Positions 27,475 through 36,472 of a stretch of DNA of 46,192 nt are shown piece after piece. The stretch's first letter is position 1. Each line of letters starts with the position of its first letter. The position numbers were made by a program, and so were the translations under genes. The notes below the pieces were generated by a model that worked only from the letters and a program-made list of their open reading frames with translations, was not told the origin of the DNA and searched no databases. Location: positions 1 through 46,192 of the forward strand of contig PLZP01000056.1 of assembly GCA_003152215.1 (NCBI GenBank), in the 5' to 3' direction. The stretch comes from Acidimicrobiaceae bacterium (GTDB taxonomy: Bacteria > Actinomycetota > Acidimicrobiia > Acidimicrobiales > RAAP-2).

Positions 27475-28506
27475 TCAGAAGAAGACGGAGCAGAGTTCGT
27501 AGATCTCGCGGGGCACTTTGCGCTGACCCCCAATGACCGTGGCGATCGGAACGAGTACCACATTGTTGTCGCGAACGACGGGGATAGTTCCGAATTTTCC
27601 CGCAATGACGGCTTCGTACGCGCCGGCACCCACGCGCGTGGCCCAGATTCGATCGTGTGCCGTGGGGCTGCCGCCGCGCTGGAGATGCCCGAGAACGGTG
27701 GTGCGAACTTCAATTGCAGTGTGCTCTTCGATCTTGGAGGCAACAAAGTGACCAACACCTCGAGTCGCCAGGCGCACGCCACCCACACCCTCTGTCGAGA
27801 GTTCGCCCTCTTCGATACCACCGAGCGTCGAGAGGTTCACGCCTTCGGCGACGACGACGATGGAGAACGCCATTCCCGCCGCGACGCGTCGTTCGAGATG
27901 CGCCATGATCTCATCCATCGTCACGGGGAACTCCGGAATGACGATCATGTCGGCTCCGCCGGCCAAGCCGCCCATGGCGGCGACCCAGCCCGTCAGTCGG
28001 CCCATCGTCTCAACGACCATCACGCGATGGTGCGAGGCGGCGGTCGTGTAGAGCCGGTCGAGTGACTCGGCCACGATGCTGATTGCCGTGTCGAAGCCAA
28101 TGCAGTAGTCGGTGCCCAGAAGGTCGTTATCGAGTGTCTTGGGCACACCGACAATCGGTGCGCCGTGCTGGGCGAGCCACGATGAAATGCGATGGGTGCC
28201 GTCGCCGCCGATCGAAATCAGTGCGTCAAGGTGATCGTTAATCGCGGCCAGCACGCGTTCTCGACCGCCGGGCGGATCGTCGAGGTTGTAGCGTGCGGTC
28301 CCGAGCAGCGTCCCGCCCTGGGCGATGACCCCTTGAAGGTCGCTCGCCAGCAGAGGTTTGCCAACGAATTCCGTCGCGAGGCCGGCCCAACCATTGGCGA
28401 TACCAATGACTTCGTGACCGTCGCGAAGGGCCATTTGGCCAATGGCGCGAATTGCCGCGTTCAGTCCGGGTGCGTCACCTCCCGCGGTAAGAACACCGAT
28501 ACGCAA
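27475..28506 (-). CDS. pfkA: 6-phosphofructokinase (PfkA family)
   Basis: 'RIGVLTAGGDAPGLNAAIRAIG', 'ISIGGDGTHRISSWL', 'IVGVPKTLDNDLLGTDYCIGFDTAI', 'VLGHLQRGGSPTAHDR'. Probable TTG start at 28506, preceded by GAGGAG. Confidence 0.93.
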   Translation of the reverse strand: MRIGVLTAGGDAPGLNAAIRAIGQMALRDGHEVIGIANGWAGLATEFVGKPLLASDLQGVIAQGGTLLGTARYNLDDPPGGRERVLAAINDHLDALISIGGDGTHRISSWLAQHGAPIVGVPKTLDNDLLGTDYCIGFDTAISIVAESLDRLYTTAASHHRVMVVETMGRLTGWVAAMGGLAGGADMIVIPEFPVTMDEIMAHLERRVAAGMAFSIVVVAEGVNLSTLGGIEEGELSTEGVGGVRLATRGVGHFVASKIEEHTAIEVRTTVLGHLQRGGSPTAHDRIWATRVGAGAYEAVIAGKFGTIPVVRDNNVVLVPIATVIGGQRKVPREIYELCSVFF

Positions 28507-28747
28507 TGCAACTCCTCTGAACCCAACTGGGCTTAAGTCTACGAGACTGAACCTCGGCACCCCTTTCGTTTCGCGGGCGTCCTCGAAGTCGCCTCACCGG
28601 GGGAATGTGTCTTCAAAAACCCTCACGTCGGACCGTCGCGTCGCCGCGGGCCACGCTTGGTTATCTAAAGGTTAAATGTGTGACAAAAGTGTGTGTATTC
28701 CCGTACTTTTCGTTCACATACGCGAAATCTCTTGGTATGACTGGACC

Positions 28748-29899
28748 GTGCACAACGTGTTGCTCCTGCTCATCGTCATCGTCGTCGCCCTCGCATTCGA
28801 CTTCACCAACGGATTTCACGACACCGCGAATGCCGTGGCGCCGACCATCGCGACGGGGGCCCTGAAGCCTCGGACCGCCGTCGTGCTCTCCTCGGTGCTC
28901 AATCTCGTGGGCGCGTTTCTCTCACTGAAGGTCGCGGCGACCATTGCGAGCGCACTCGTTGCGCAGAACCTGGTCACGCTGCCCGTGATCTTCGCTGGCC
29001 TCATCGGTGCCATCTGCTGGAACGTGACAACGTGGTACTTCGCAATTCCTTCGAGCTCGAGTCACGCGTTGATTGGTGGCGTCATTGGCGCGATGCTGGT
29101 CCTCGCTGGTGGCCATTCGGTGCTCTGGTCGGGTCTTGTCTCTAAGGTCATCATTCCATCCGGTCTCGCGCCGCTCATTGCCTTGGTCGCGGCCGGCGTG
29201 GCCGTGATCGCCGCACGACGGTTAACAAAAAAGGTTGACGCAGAGACGTCGTCAATGGGTTTTCGAGTTGGTCAGATCGGATCATCGTCACTGCTTTCAT
29301 TGGCGCACGGAACCAACGACGCGCAAAAGACAATGGGCGTCGTCACCTTGGCGTTGATTGCCAACGGCACGTTGCGGGCGGACGCCTCGACGCCGTGGTG
29401 GGTCGTCGTCTCGTGTGCAGTTGCGATTGGACTCGGCACCCTGATCGGTGGTTGGCGAATCATTCGAACGATGGGCAAGGGATTCACGACCCTCACACCG
29501 CAACAGGGCTTCGCCGCACAGATTGCGTCATCGGCGGTGATTTTGACGTCGTCGCACATGGGCATACCGCTTTCGACGACGCACGTCGCCACTGGATCGA
29601 TCGTTGGTGTTGGCGCGGCGACGCCGCAGCAGCCGGTGCGTTGGAAGCTCGTGGGCAACGTCGCGATGGCCTGGATTATCACGCTTCCCTGCGCAGGTTT
29701 CGCCGGTGCCACTGCGTATTTCCTCTCGCACGCCATCGGCGGAACGTTCGGTGTCCTCGTGCTCGCACTGGTTGCGGCCACGTACCTCGGCATCATCTTC
29801 AAGCTCTCGCGCCGGTCGGTGGTGAATGCGTCAAACGTCAACGACGCGCTCGGCGAGCCCCTCGAGGGCGCGCCGCGCGAATCAGTCCTGGCTGCGTAG
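28748..29899 (+). CDS. inorganic phosphate transporter, PiT family
   Basis: 'FDFTNGFHDTANAVAPTIATGALKPRTAV', 'FAIPSSSSHALIGGVIGAML', 'LSLAHGTNDAQKTMGVV', 'GIPLSTTHVATGSIVGVG'. Probable GTG start at 28748. Confidence 0.95.
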   Translation: MHNVLLLLIVIVVALAFDFTNGFHDTANAVAPTIATGALKPRTAVVLSSVLNLVGAFLSLKVAATIASALVAQNLVTLPVIFAGLIGAICWNVTTWYFAIPSSSSHALIGGVIGAMLVLAGGHSVLWSGLVSKVIIPSGLAPLIALVAAGVAVIAARRLTKKVDAETSSMGFRVGQIGSSSLLSLAHGTNDAQKTMGVVTLALIANGTLRADASTPWWVVVSCAVAIGLGTLIGGWRIIRTMGKGFTTLTPQQGFAAQIASSAVILTSSHMGIPLSTTHVATGSIVGVGAATPQQPVRWKLVGNVAMAWIITLPCAGFAGATAYFLSHAIGGTFGVLVLALVAATYLGIIFKLSRRSVVNASNVNDALGEPLEGAPRESVLAA

Positions 29900-29908
29900 G
29901 AAGCACGC

Positions 29909-30163
29909 ATGGCGGCTGGCGGAGCGTCGTCGGCGCCGTTCATTGACTGGTCACTGCTCGCTCGGATCGCCATCATTTCGATCGCCGCGGGCGTAGGACT
30001 GGTCGTGGCATTCTCGATTGGCCTCGCGGCGCTGTCGTTCTCTCGCAGCGAAGAGCACGGGCGGATCGCCCGGACGGGCGCCTGGGTAGTGACGCTGCTG
30101 ATCGGCGCCGCGATTGCTGGCGCGCTCATCTGGGGGCTCGTGCTGATCGTGCGCAAGTCCTAA
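29909..30163 (+). CDS. small two-TM membrane protein downstream of PiT
   Basis: 84-aa ORF 9 bp after the PiT stop; two hydrophobic segments. Confidence 0.7.
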   Translation: MAAGGASSAPFIDWSLLARIAIISIAAGVGLVVAFSIGLAALSFSRSEEHGRIARTGAWVVTLLIGAAIAGALIWGLVLIVRKS

Positions 30164-30176
30164 GAGAGATTTGCCG

Positions 30177-31646
30177 TTAGACGGCGAGCTCCTCCTGGCG
30201 GCGAACGACGGGCTTGGTGAAGAGCACGGTGACGAGGAAACTCAAGAGCAACGCCGCAAACACGCCGAGATTGGCGTACGCCCACGACCCGCTCTTGCCA
30301 CCGAGTCCCAACGGCCCGAGCAGATAGCCCTGCCAGGTCAACCATGACGCGAAAGTGTTGGTGACAAGGCCCCAGCCAATGACGCTCGCAACGACCGTCG
30401 TGAGGAACGCGGTTACGCGAAAGTCGCCGTATCGTCCGGTCGTCGAGAACAGTTCGCCATCGGCGTAGTTCTTGTGTCGAAGCGCCAAGTCGCCAAGAAA
30501 CACCCCGCACCACGCCGCGATGAGGACGCCCACGGTGATGAGGAAGCCTTCGAACTGATTGAGGAAGTTGGCCTTGGCGAAGACAATGTAAATGGTGCCA
30601 ATCAGCATGACGGCCCCGTCAACAGCCGCCGCGGCGTAGCGAGGGATCTTGAGTCCGGCAGAGAGCAACGACAGACCAGAGGAGTAAATATCGAGCACCG
30701 CGCCGCCGACGAGGCCGAGGACCGCGACAATAACGAAGGGGAAGAGGAACCACGTCGGGAGGAGCGGTGTCAGCGCCCCGACCGGGTCGGCACCGATGTT
30801 GGCGCTGAGTGTCGACGAGGATCCAGCTAGGAGGAGCCCGAAGAACACGAGGACGATGGGCGCAACCGACGAGCCAAACGTGGTCCACCACACCACGCCC
30901 GACGAGGACGCGTTTCGCGGAAGGTACCTCGAGTAGTCAGCGGCGACGTTGACCCAACCGAGTCCGAATCCGGTCATCACGAAGACGAGCGCACCGATGA
31001 GGTGCTGGAATGAGCCGCTGGGCAGGTGCGAGACGACGTGCCAACTGATGTGTTTGAACGTCAAGACGATGAAGAACACGGTGAGCACGCCGGTGACGAC
31101 GGTGATGATCGCCTGCATTCGCATGATGAGGTCGAAGCCCATCACGCCGCCTCCGATGATGAGCGCGGCGATCACGATCATCGCAATCACCTTGATGTCG
31201 GTGCCGCCACCCCAACCAATCTTTTTGAAGACCGTGGTCGTGGCCAGGACGGCGATGACCGTGAGGAACGTCTCCCAACCAACGCAGAGCAGCCACGAGA
31301 TGCCCGCGGGAAGACGGTTGCCGCGAACGCCGTAGGCCGCTCGACTTAGGACCATGGTGGGCGCCGATCCGCGCTTTCCCGCAAGCGCAATAATGCCGCA
31401 CAGGACGAAACTCACGATGATGCCGATCAACGCAACGATGAGCGCTTGCCAGAACGAGATGCCAAAGCCCAAGATGAACGATCCGTAACTGAGTCCGAGA
31501 ATTGAGACATTCGCGCCGAACCATGGCCAGAACAGTTCGCGCGGCCGGCCCTTGCGCTCTGTCTCCGTGATGACGTTGATGCCGTTCTCTTCGATGCGCA
31601 ACACACTGGTGCCGCCCGCCCCTTGCACTTCTGAGACTTCGCTCAC
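30177..31646 (-). CDS. NCS1 family (purine/cytosine/nucleobase) permease
   Basis: 'FWPWFGANVSILGLSYGSFILGFGISFWQALIVALIG', 'APTMVLSRAAYGVRGNRLPAGISWLLCVGWETF'; ~12 TM segments. GTG start. Confidence 0.9.
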   Translation of the reverse strand: MSEVSEVQGAGGTSVLRIEENGINVITETERKGRPRELFWPWFGANVSILGLSYGSFILGFGISFWQALIVALIGIIVSFVLCGIIALAGKRGSAPTMVLSRAAYGVRGNRLPAGISWLLCVGWETFLTVIAVLATTTVFKKIGWGGGTDIKVIAMIVIAALIIGGGVMGFDLIMRMQAIITVVTGVLTVFFIVLTFKHISWHVVSHLPSGSFQHLIGALVFVMTGFGLGWVNVAADYSRYLPRNASSSGVVWWTTFGSSVAPIVLVFFGLLLAGSSSTLSANIGADPVGALTPLLPTWFLFPFVIVAVLGLVGGAVLDIYSSGLSLLSAGLKIPRYAAAAVDGAVMLIGTIYIVFAKANFLNQFEGFLITVGVLIAAWCGVFLGDLALRHKNYADGELFSTTGRYGDFRVTAFLTTVVASVIGWGLVTNTFASWLTWQGYLLGPLGLGGKSGSWAYANLGVFAALLLSFLVTVLFTKPVVRRQEELAV

Positions 31647-31660
31647 TGCGCCCCCTTGAT

Positions 31661-31677
31661 GCGACGCCGCGCGTCGC
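31661..31677. promoter_or_regulatory. perfect short palindrome upstream of the NCS1 permease
   Basis: GCGACGC-CGC-GCGTCGC, immediately upstream of the permease Shine-Dalgarno region. Confidence 0.4.
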
Positions 31678-31766
31678 TTGGGAAGATTTTAGGCATGCCC
31701 GGTCCAGTAATTGGCATGTCGTCATCCTTTCATCGGATACCTGGCATCACTCATTAATGTGATCGC

Positions 31767-32717
31767 GTGAGCCCAATACCGCGTCTCTTCTGCCTTGACA
31801 CGGTCATGATCGACGTCGTGTTGAGGATCGATGAAGTGCCCAGGAGCGGCGGGGACGTACTCGCGTCGGAACATCTGACGACCACGGGAGGCGGCTACAA
31901 CGTCATGAGCGCGTGGTCTCGTCAAGGGGTACGCGCGGTCTACGCCGGCCGACTTGGTCAAGGACCGTTCTCCTCGATTGCGCGCGCCGCTCTGGCCAGT
32001 GACGAGATTGCCGCGCCCATCGAAGCGGACTCGTCGCGCGACGTGGGCTTCTGCGTCGCGATGATTGACGCGACGGGGGAACGAACCTTCATCACGTCGT
32101 CGGGCTCTGAGGAGTCACTTCGCGCGGCGGACCTCGCTTCACTCGATGTGCGAGGTGCCGACTACGTGTTGGTGTCCGGCTACAACGTCATGTACCCGGG
32201 TCAAGCGGAAATGGTCTTGCACTGGCTGGCCACCCTCTCGAACGACACCGTCGTCGCCTTCGATCCGAGCAATCGCGTCGCCGACATTCCCGTCGCCAAC
32301 CTGGAGGAGATATTGGCTCGTGCCGATTGGGTCCTCTGCAACGAAATCGAAGCGGCGACGTTGACGGGCACGACGACGATTGAAGAGTCGTTGAAGGCGC
32401 TCGCGTCGCGCACCGGTCGTCGCGGCGTCGTCATTCGCACCGGCGCGGACGGTTGCTGTCTGATCTCTCGTGGACAGAGGCGGACGTTTATCGGGCCATT
32501 CGAGACCGCCGTCGTCGACACTAACGGGGCGGGCGACACACACAGTGGCGTGTTCCTCGCTGAACTGGCACTGGGCACCGACGAACTCGAGGCGGCGCGT
32601 CGGGCGAACGTCGGCGCAGCCGTCGCAATCGCCACGCTCGGCCCGGCGTCATGCCCACCTCGTGACGTCATCTCGGCATTGCTCGAGGAGGTCCAGTCCC
32701 ACGACGTAGTGACGTAG
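31767..32717 (+). CDS. PfkB family carbohydrate kinase (copy 2)
   Basis: 'TTGGGYNVMSAWSRQGVRAVYAGRLGQGPF' and 'VDTNGAGDTHSGVFLAELALG'. Clearly paralogous to 26469..27428. Confidence 0.92.
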   Translation: MSPIPRLFCLDTVMIDVVLRIDEVPRSGGDVLASEHLTTTGGGYNVMSAWSRQGVRAVYAGRLGQGPFSSIARAALASDEIAAPIEADSSRDVGFCVAMIDATGERTFITSSGSEESLRAADLASLDVRGADYVLVSGYNVMYPGQAEMVLHWLATLSNDTVVAFDPSNRVADIPVANLEEILARADWVLCNEIEAATLTGTTTIEESLKALASRTGRRGVVIRTGADGCCLISRGQRRTFIGPFETAVVDTNGAGDTHSGVFLAELALGTDELEAARRANVGAAVAIATLGPASCPPRDVISALLEEVQSHDVVT

Positions 32718-32738
32718 CGTGGCAACGACGAAGGAGAA

Positions 32739-34997
32739 GTGGTGGAGCGCTACGAGCACTTTGAAGGGACGATTGGACGCACGGTCGCCGAATCCGTGCC
32801 GTGGTGGCCGACACCACGGCACCCGAAGAGCGACGCGCCCAACATCGTCGTCATCTTGATCGACGACCTCGGTTTCTCTCACTTTGGCTGCTTCGGTTCG
32901 GACCTGGCGACACCCAACATCGACGCGCTGGCTGAAGGCGGACTTCGCTTCTCGAACTTCCACGTGACGCCACTGTGCTCACCGACTCGCGCGGCCCTGC
33001 TCACCGGTCGCAATCACCACTCCGTGGGGATGCGAGGACTCTCGAACTGGAACTCAGGATTTCCGAACATGCGTGGCCACGTATCGAACCACGCCGCCAC
33101 GATGGGTGAGGTCTTGCGCGAGTCTGGTTACACCACGTTCGCCCTCGGCAAGTGGCACCTGACGTCGATGGAGAACGCATCTTCGGCCGGGCCCTTCGAT
33201 CAGTGGCCGTTGCAACGGGGCTTCGACCGGTTCTACGGCTTTCTCGACGGGGAAACCGACCAGTTCTCCCCGGACCTCATCTACGACAATCATCGCGTCG
33301 AACAACCCAAGAGTGCGCCAGAGGGCTATCACCTCAGCGAAGACCTCGTTGATCACGCCATTGAATTCATCCACGACACGAAGTCAGTTCGACCCGATCG
33401 CCCGTTCTTCACCTACTTCGCCTTTGGCGCGACCCACGCGCCGCACCAGGCGCCGGCCGAGCTGCTCGCCAAACATCGTGGACGCTACGACGAAGGGTGG
33501 GACGTGGCCCGCGACAAGTGGTTCGCACGGCAACGCGAGATGGGGATCGTCCCGCCCGATACCGAACTTGCGCCGCGAAATGAAGGAGTGGAGCCGTGGG
33601 ATGACCTGCCCACCAATCACAAGTTGCTCGCGGCGCGATTGCAAGAGGCGTACGCCGCGTTTCTCGAACACACGGACGCGCAGATCGGACGTCTCGTTGA
33701 CGACCTCGCGGCGCTCGGTGAACTCGACAACACGCTGATCTTGTTGATGAGCGACAACGGCGCAAGTCAAGAGGGCGGACCCTTTGGCGTCCTGCACGAG
33801 ATGAAGTACTTCAACTTCGTGATGGAGAGTCCCGACGAAGCGGTGGCGCATCTTGATGACATCGGTGGTCCGAGCAGTCATTCGAACTATCCGTGGGGTT
33901 GGGCGCAGGCTGGCAACACCCCCTTCAAGTGGTACAAACAGAACACTCACGAGGGCGGTGTCCACGTTCCCCTGGTCGTTCATTGGCCCAAGGGAATCGC
34001 CGCGACGGGGGAGGTGCGAACTCAGTTCCACTACGTGACCGACATCGCGCCGACGGTCTTCGAGGTTGCCGGCGTAACAATGCCCGAAAGCTATCGCGGC
34101 TTTGCGCAGATGCCGGTCGCGGGTGCTTCGATTGCCTACGCCTTCGATGACGCCGATGCGCCCAGTCGAAAGACCACGCAGTATTTCGAGATGGGTGGCC
34201 ACCGTGCGATGTACCACGAGGGTTGGAAGGCCGTGACGCGTCACGTCTTTGGTGTCTCGTTCGACGACGACCGCTGGGAGCTCTATCACGTGGCCGTCGA
34301 TCCCTCGGAGTGCCACGACCTCGCGTCATCAAATAGTGAGAAGTTGGACGAACTGATTGCGATGTGGTGGCAGGAGGCAGAGGAGTTCGGCGTACTTCCA
34401 CTCGACGACCGCGGCCTCGCGCTCTTTGGATCGCGCGCTCGCGACAATTCTCCGCACCCGCTCAGTCGTCACTACACCTATCGACCGCCGCTGAGTCCAA
34501 TCCCGCCACAGGCCGCGGCCGGCATCGGCGGGCGCAGTTGGGACCTTGAAGCGGTGGTCGAGCGCTCGCGTGACAGCGGCGGCGTCATTATGGCGATGGG
34601 TACTGAGAACGCCGGCGTCAGTCTCTTCGTGCAGGACAACCGACTGGTCTTTGACTACAACATCTTCATGGAGCATCACGTGCTTGAGTCGAACGAGGAG
34701 TTGCCCGACGGCGCGTCGGTGCTGGGCGTGCGATTTCGTCGCGGCCAGCGTGACGCGGACGTGACCCTGCTGATTGATGGCAACGAGGTGGGATCGCTGC
34801 ATCTTCCCTTCCTGATGAGAATGTTCTCTTCCATCGCCATGAGCATTGGCCGCGACCACGGTTCACCCGTCTCGCGCCGCTACGTCGATGACTACGTGTT
34901 CGAGGGGCGTATTGATCGCGTCGACATCCAATTGGTCTCGCAAAGCAGTGCCGAGGAGAAGGAGACGGCGGCCCGCGAGGGCATGGCCCGTCAATGA
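32739..34997 (+). CDS. arylsulfatase (type I, formylglycine-dependent)
   Basis: 'NIVVILIDDLGFSHFGCFG', the sulfatase signature 'TPLCSPTRAALLTGRNHHSVGM' (C-X-P-X-R), 'GYTTFALGKWHL', 'LLMSDNGAS'. Confidence 0.95.
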   Translation: MVERYEHFEGTIGRTVAESVPWWPTPRHPKSDAPNIVVILIDDLGFSHFGCFGSDLATPNIDALAEGGLRFSNFHVTPLCSPTRAALLTGRNHHSVGMRGLSNWNSGFPNMRGHVSNHAATMGEVLRESGYTTFALGKWHLTSMENASSAGPFDQWPLQRGFDRFYGFLDGETDQFSPDLIYDNHRVEQPKSAPEGYHLSEDLVDHAIEFIHDTKSVRPDRPFFTYFAFGATHAPHQAPAELLAKHRGRYDEGWDVARDKWFARQREMGIVPPDTELAPRNEGVEPWDDLPTNHKLLAARLQEAYAAFLEHTDAQIGRLVDDLAALGELDNTLILLMSDNGASQEGGPFGVLHEMKYFNFVMESPDEAVAHLDDIGGPSSHSNYPWGWAQAGNTPFKWYKQNTHEGGVHVPLVVHWPKGIAATGEVRTQFHYVTDIAPTVFEVAGVTMPESYRGFAQMPVAGASIAYAFDDADAPSRKTTQYFEMGGHRAMYHEGWKAVTRHVFGVSFDDDRWELYHVAVDPSECHDLASSNSEKLDELIAMWWQEAEEFGVLPLDDRGLALFGSRARDNSPHPLSRHYTYRPPLSPIPPQAAAGIGGRSWDLEAVVERSRDSGGVIMAMGTENAGVSLFVQDNRLVFDYNIFMEHHVLESNEELPDGASVLGVRFRRGQRDADVTLLIDGNEVGSLHLPFLMRMFSSIAMSIGRDHGSPVSRRYVDDYVFEGRIDRVDIQLVSQSSAEEKETAAREGMARQ

Positions 34998-35917
34998 GGA
35001 GAGCAATGCAAAGAGCACGAACCCCCGACGAACGCTTCGAGAACTTACCCGACTTCGCTTTTCAGGCGAACTACGCCGAGGTTGCTGATCCGAGCGGTGG
35101 CGAACCGCTGCGCATGGCCTTCCTCGACGAAGGCCCTCGCGATGGGGCCGTCGTTGTGCTCCTGCATGGGGAGCCGTCGTGGTCGTACCTGTATCGGTTC
35201 ATGATTCCCGATCTCGTTGGCGCAGGACACCGCGTGGTGGCGCCGGACCTCATCGGGTTTGGCCGCTCCGACAAGCCAAGCGATCGTGAGGAGTACACCT
35301 TTGCTCGTCACGTCGAGTGGACGCGCGAGCTGCTCTTCGATCACCTCGATCTGCGTGAGGTGACCCTGTTCGCCCAGGACTGGGGAAGTCTGATCGGACT
35401 ACGCCTCGTCGCTGAGCATCCCGAACGATTCGCACGAGTGGCCATTGGCAACGGCGGTCTGCCGACGGGCGAAGAGCGAATGAGCGAGGCCTTCAAGTCG
35501 TGGCAGGACTTCAGTCAAAGCACGCCGGAACTGCACGTCGGCAATATCGTCTCCGGTGGCTGCACGCAGCGCCTCCGGGACGAAGTCGTCGCGGCCTACG
35601 ACGCGCCCTTTCCGGACGAGTCCTATAAAGAGGGCGCCCGTCAGTTTCCCAAGTTGGTGCCGACATCGCCCGACGACCCCGCGCACGACGCCAACGTGGC
35701 GGCGTGGGCTGTGCTCGCGCAATGGGACAAGCCATTTCTCTGTTGCTTCTCTGACGGCGACGCGATCACGAAGGGTGGCGAACGCAAGTTCCTCGTGACC
35801 GTTCCTGGAACAAAGGGTCAGGCGCACACGACCATCGAGGGTGGCGGACACTTCTTGCAAGAGGAGAAGGGACCCGAGCTGGCCGCGGTCCTCAACGCGT
35901 TTATTGAGACGACCTAA
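34994..35917 (+). CDS. haloalkane dehalogenase-like alpha/beta hydrolase
   Basis: 'VVLLHGEPSWSYLYRFMIPDLVGAGHRVVAPDLIGFGRSDKP', nucleophile 'FAQDWGS', acid 'FSDGDAIT', base 'GGGHFLQEE'. ATGA overlap with the sulfatase gene. Confidence 0.88.
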   Translation: MRRAMQRARTPDERFENLPDFAFQANYAEVADPSGGEPLRMAFLDEGPRDGAVVVLLHGEPSWSYLYRFMIPDLVGAGHRVVAPDLIGFGRSDKPSDREEYTFARHVEWTRELLFDHLDLREVTLFAQDWGSLIGLRLVAEHPERFARVAIGNGGLPTGEERMSEAFKSWQDFSQSTPELHVGNIVSGGCTQRLRDEVVAAYDAPFPDESYKEGARQFPKLVPTSPDDPAHDANVAAWAVLAQWDKPFLCCFSDGDAITKGGERKFLVTVPGTKGQAHTTIEGGGHFLQEEKGPELAAVLNAFIETT

Positions 35918-36372
35918 AAGTACTTTTTGCCTAACTCCTCGCTCCACGCGGGAACGCGCAACTCCCCTTCGGGTCGACTCCAACGATAAACCGGCTTAAT
36001 GTCCAAGACCGGCGTGCCGTCGATGCCATCAAGACCACGCACCGTGAAGGACCGCTCGCTGACGTCGTCGAGAGCCACCGTGGAAAGGAGGATTCGATTG
36101 GGGCGGTCCTTGTTGCGTTGTGCGAAAACACCGATATCGGGCCACTTTTCGTTGCCTCGGGGCCGTCGATGCCACGGGGCGGGCGGTACGTCTTCGGCCC
36201 AGTCGGCGAAGAAAACGATTTCCACGTGTGAAAACTCGTCGAGACCAATGAGCGCATCGCCGGGAACGTCTCGGGCGAGTTCGACGGTGCTGACGACGTC
36301 ACCCCAGTTGTCGTCGATCGCCTCACTTCGCTCATTGTGGATGTAGGCAATCGGACGGACGGTGTACTCCAT
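35914..36372 (-). CDS. TrmO/TsaA (YaeB)-family tRNA methyltransferase-like protein
   Basis: 'VRPIAYIHNERSE...IGLDEFSHVEIVFFADWA...GVFAQRNKDRPNRILLSTVALDDV...GLDGIDGTPVLDIKPVY'. ATG at 36372. Confidence 0.88.
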   Translation of the reverse strand: MEYTVRPIAYIHNERSEAIDDNWGDVVSTVELARDVPGDALIGLDEFSHVEIVFFADWAEDVPPAPWHRRPRGNEKWPDIGVFAQRNKDRPNRILLSTVALDDVSERSFTVRGLDGIDGTPVLDIKPVYRWSRPEGELRVPAWSEELGKKYF

Positions 36373-36472
36373 AACTCCAATGTTACCGACGGGCGTCGAA
36401 AGTTCATCGAAGCCGTTTCGCAAAAGGCCAATGAGTAAACTCGGACGTTTGCACAATGGATGCGAGAGAGCA

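Noticed and set aside
29272-30156. 294-aa minus-strand ORF
   Set aside because: Antisense to the PiT transporter; Ala/Pro/Thr-rich low complexity.
33384-34316. 310-aa minus-strand ORF
   Set aside because: Antisense to the arylsulfatase, which has clear catalytic motifs.
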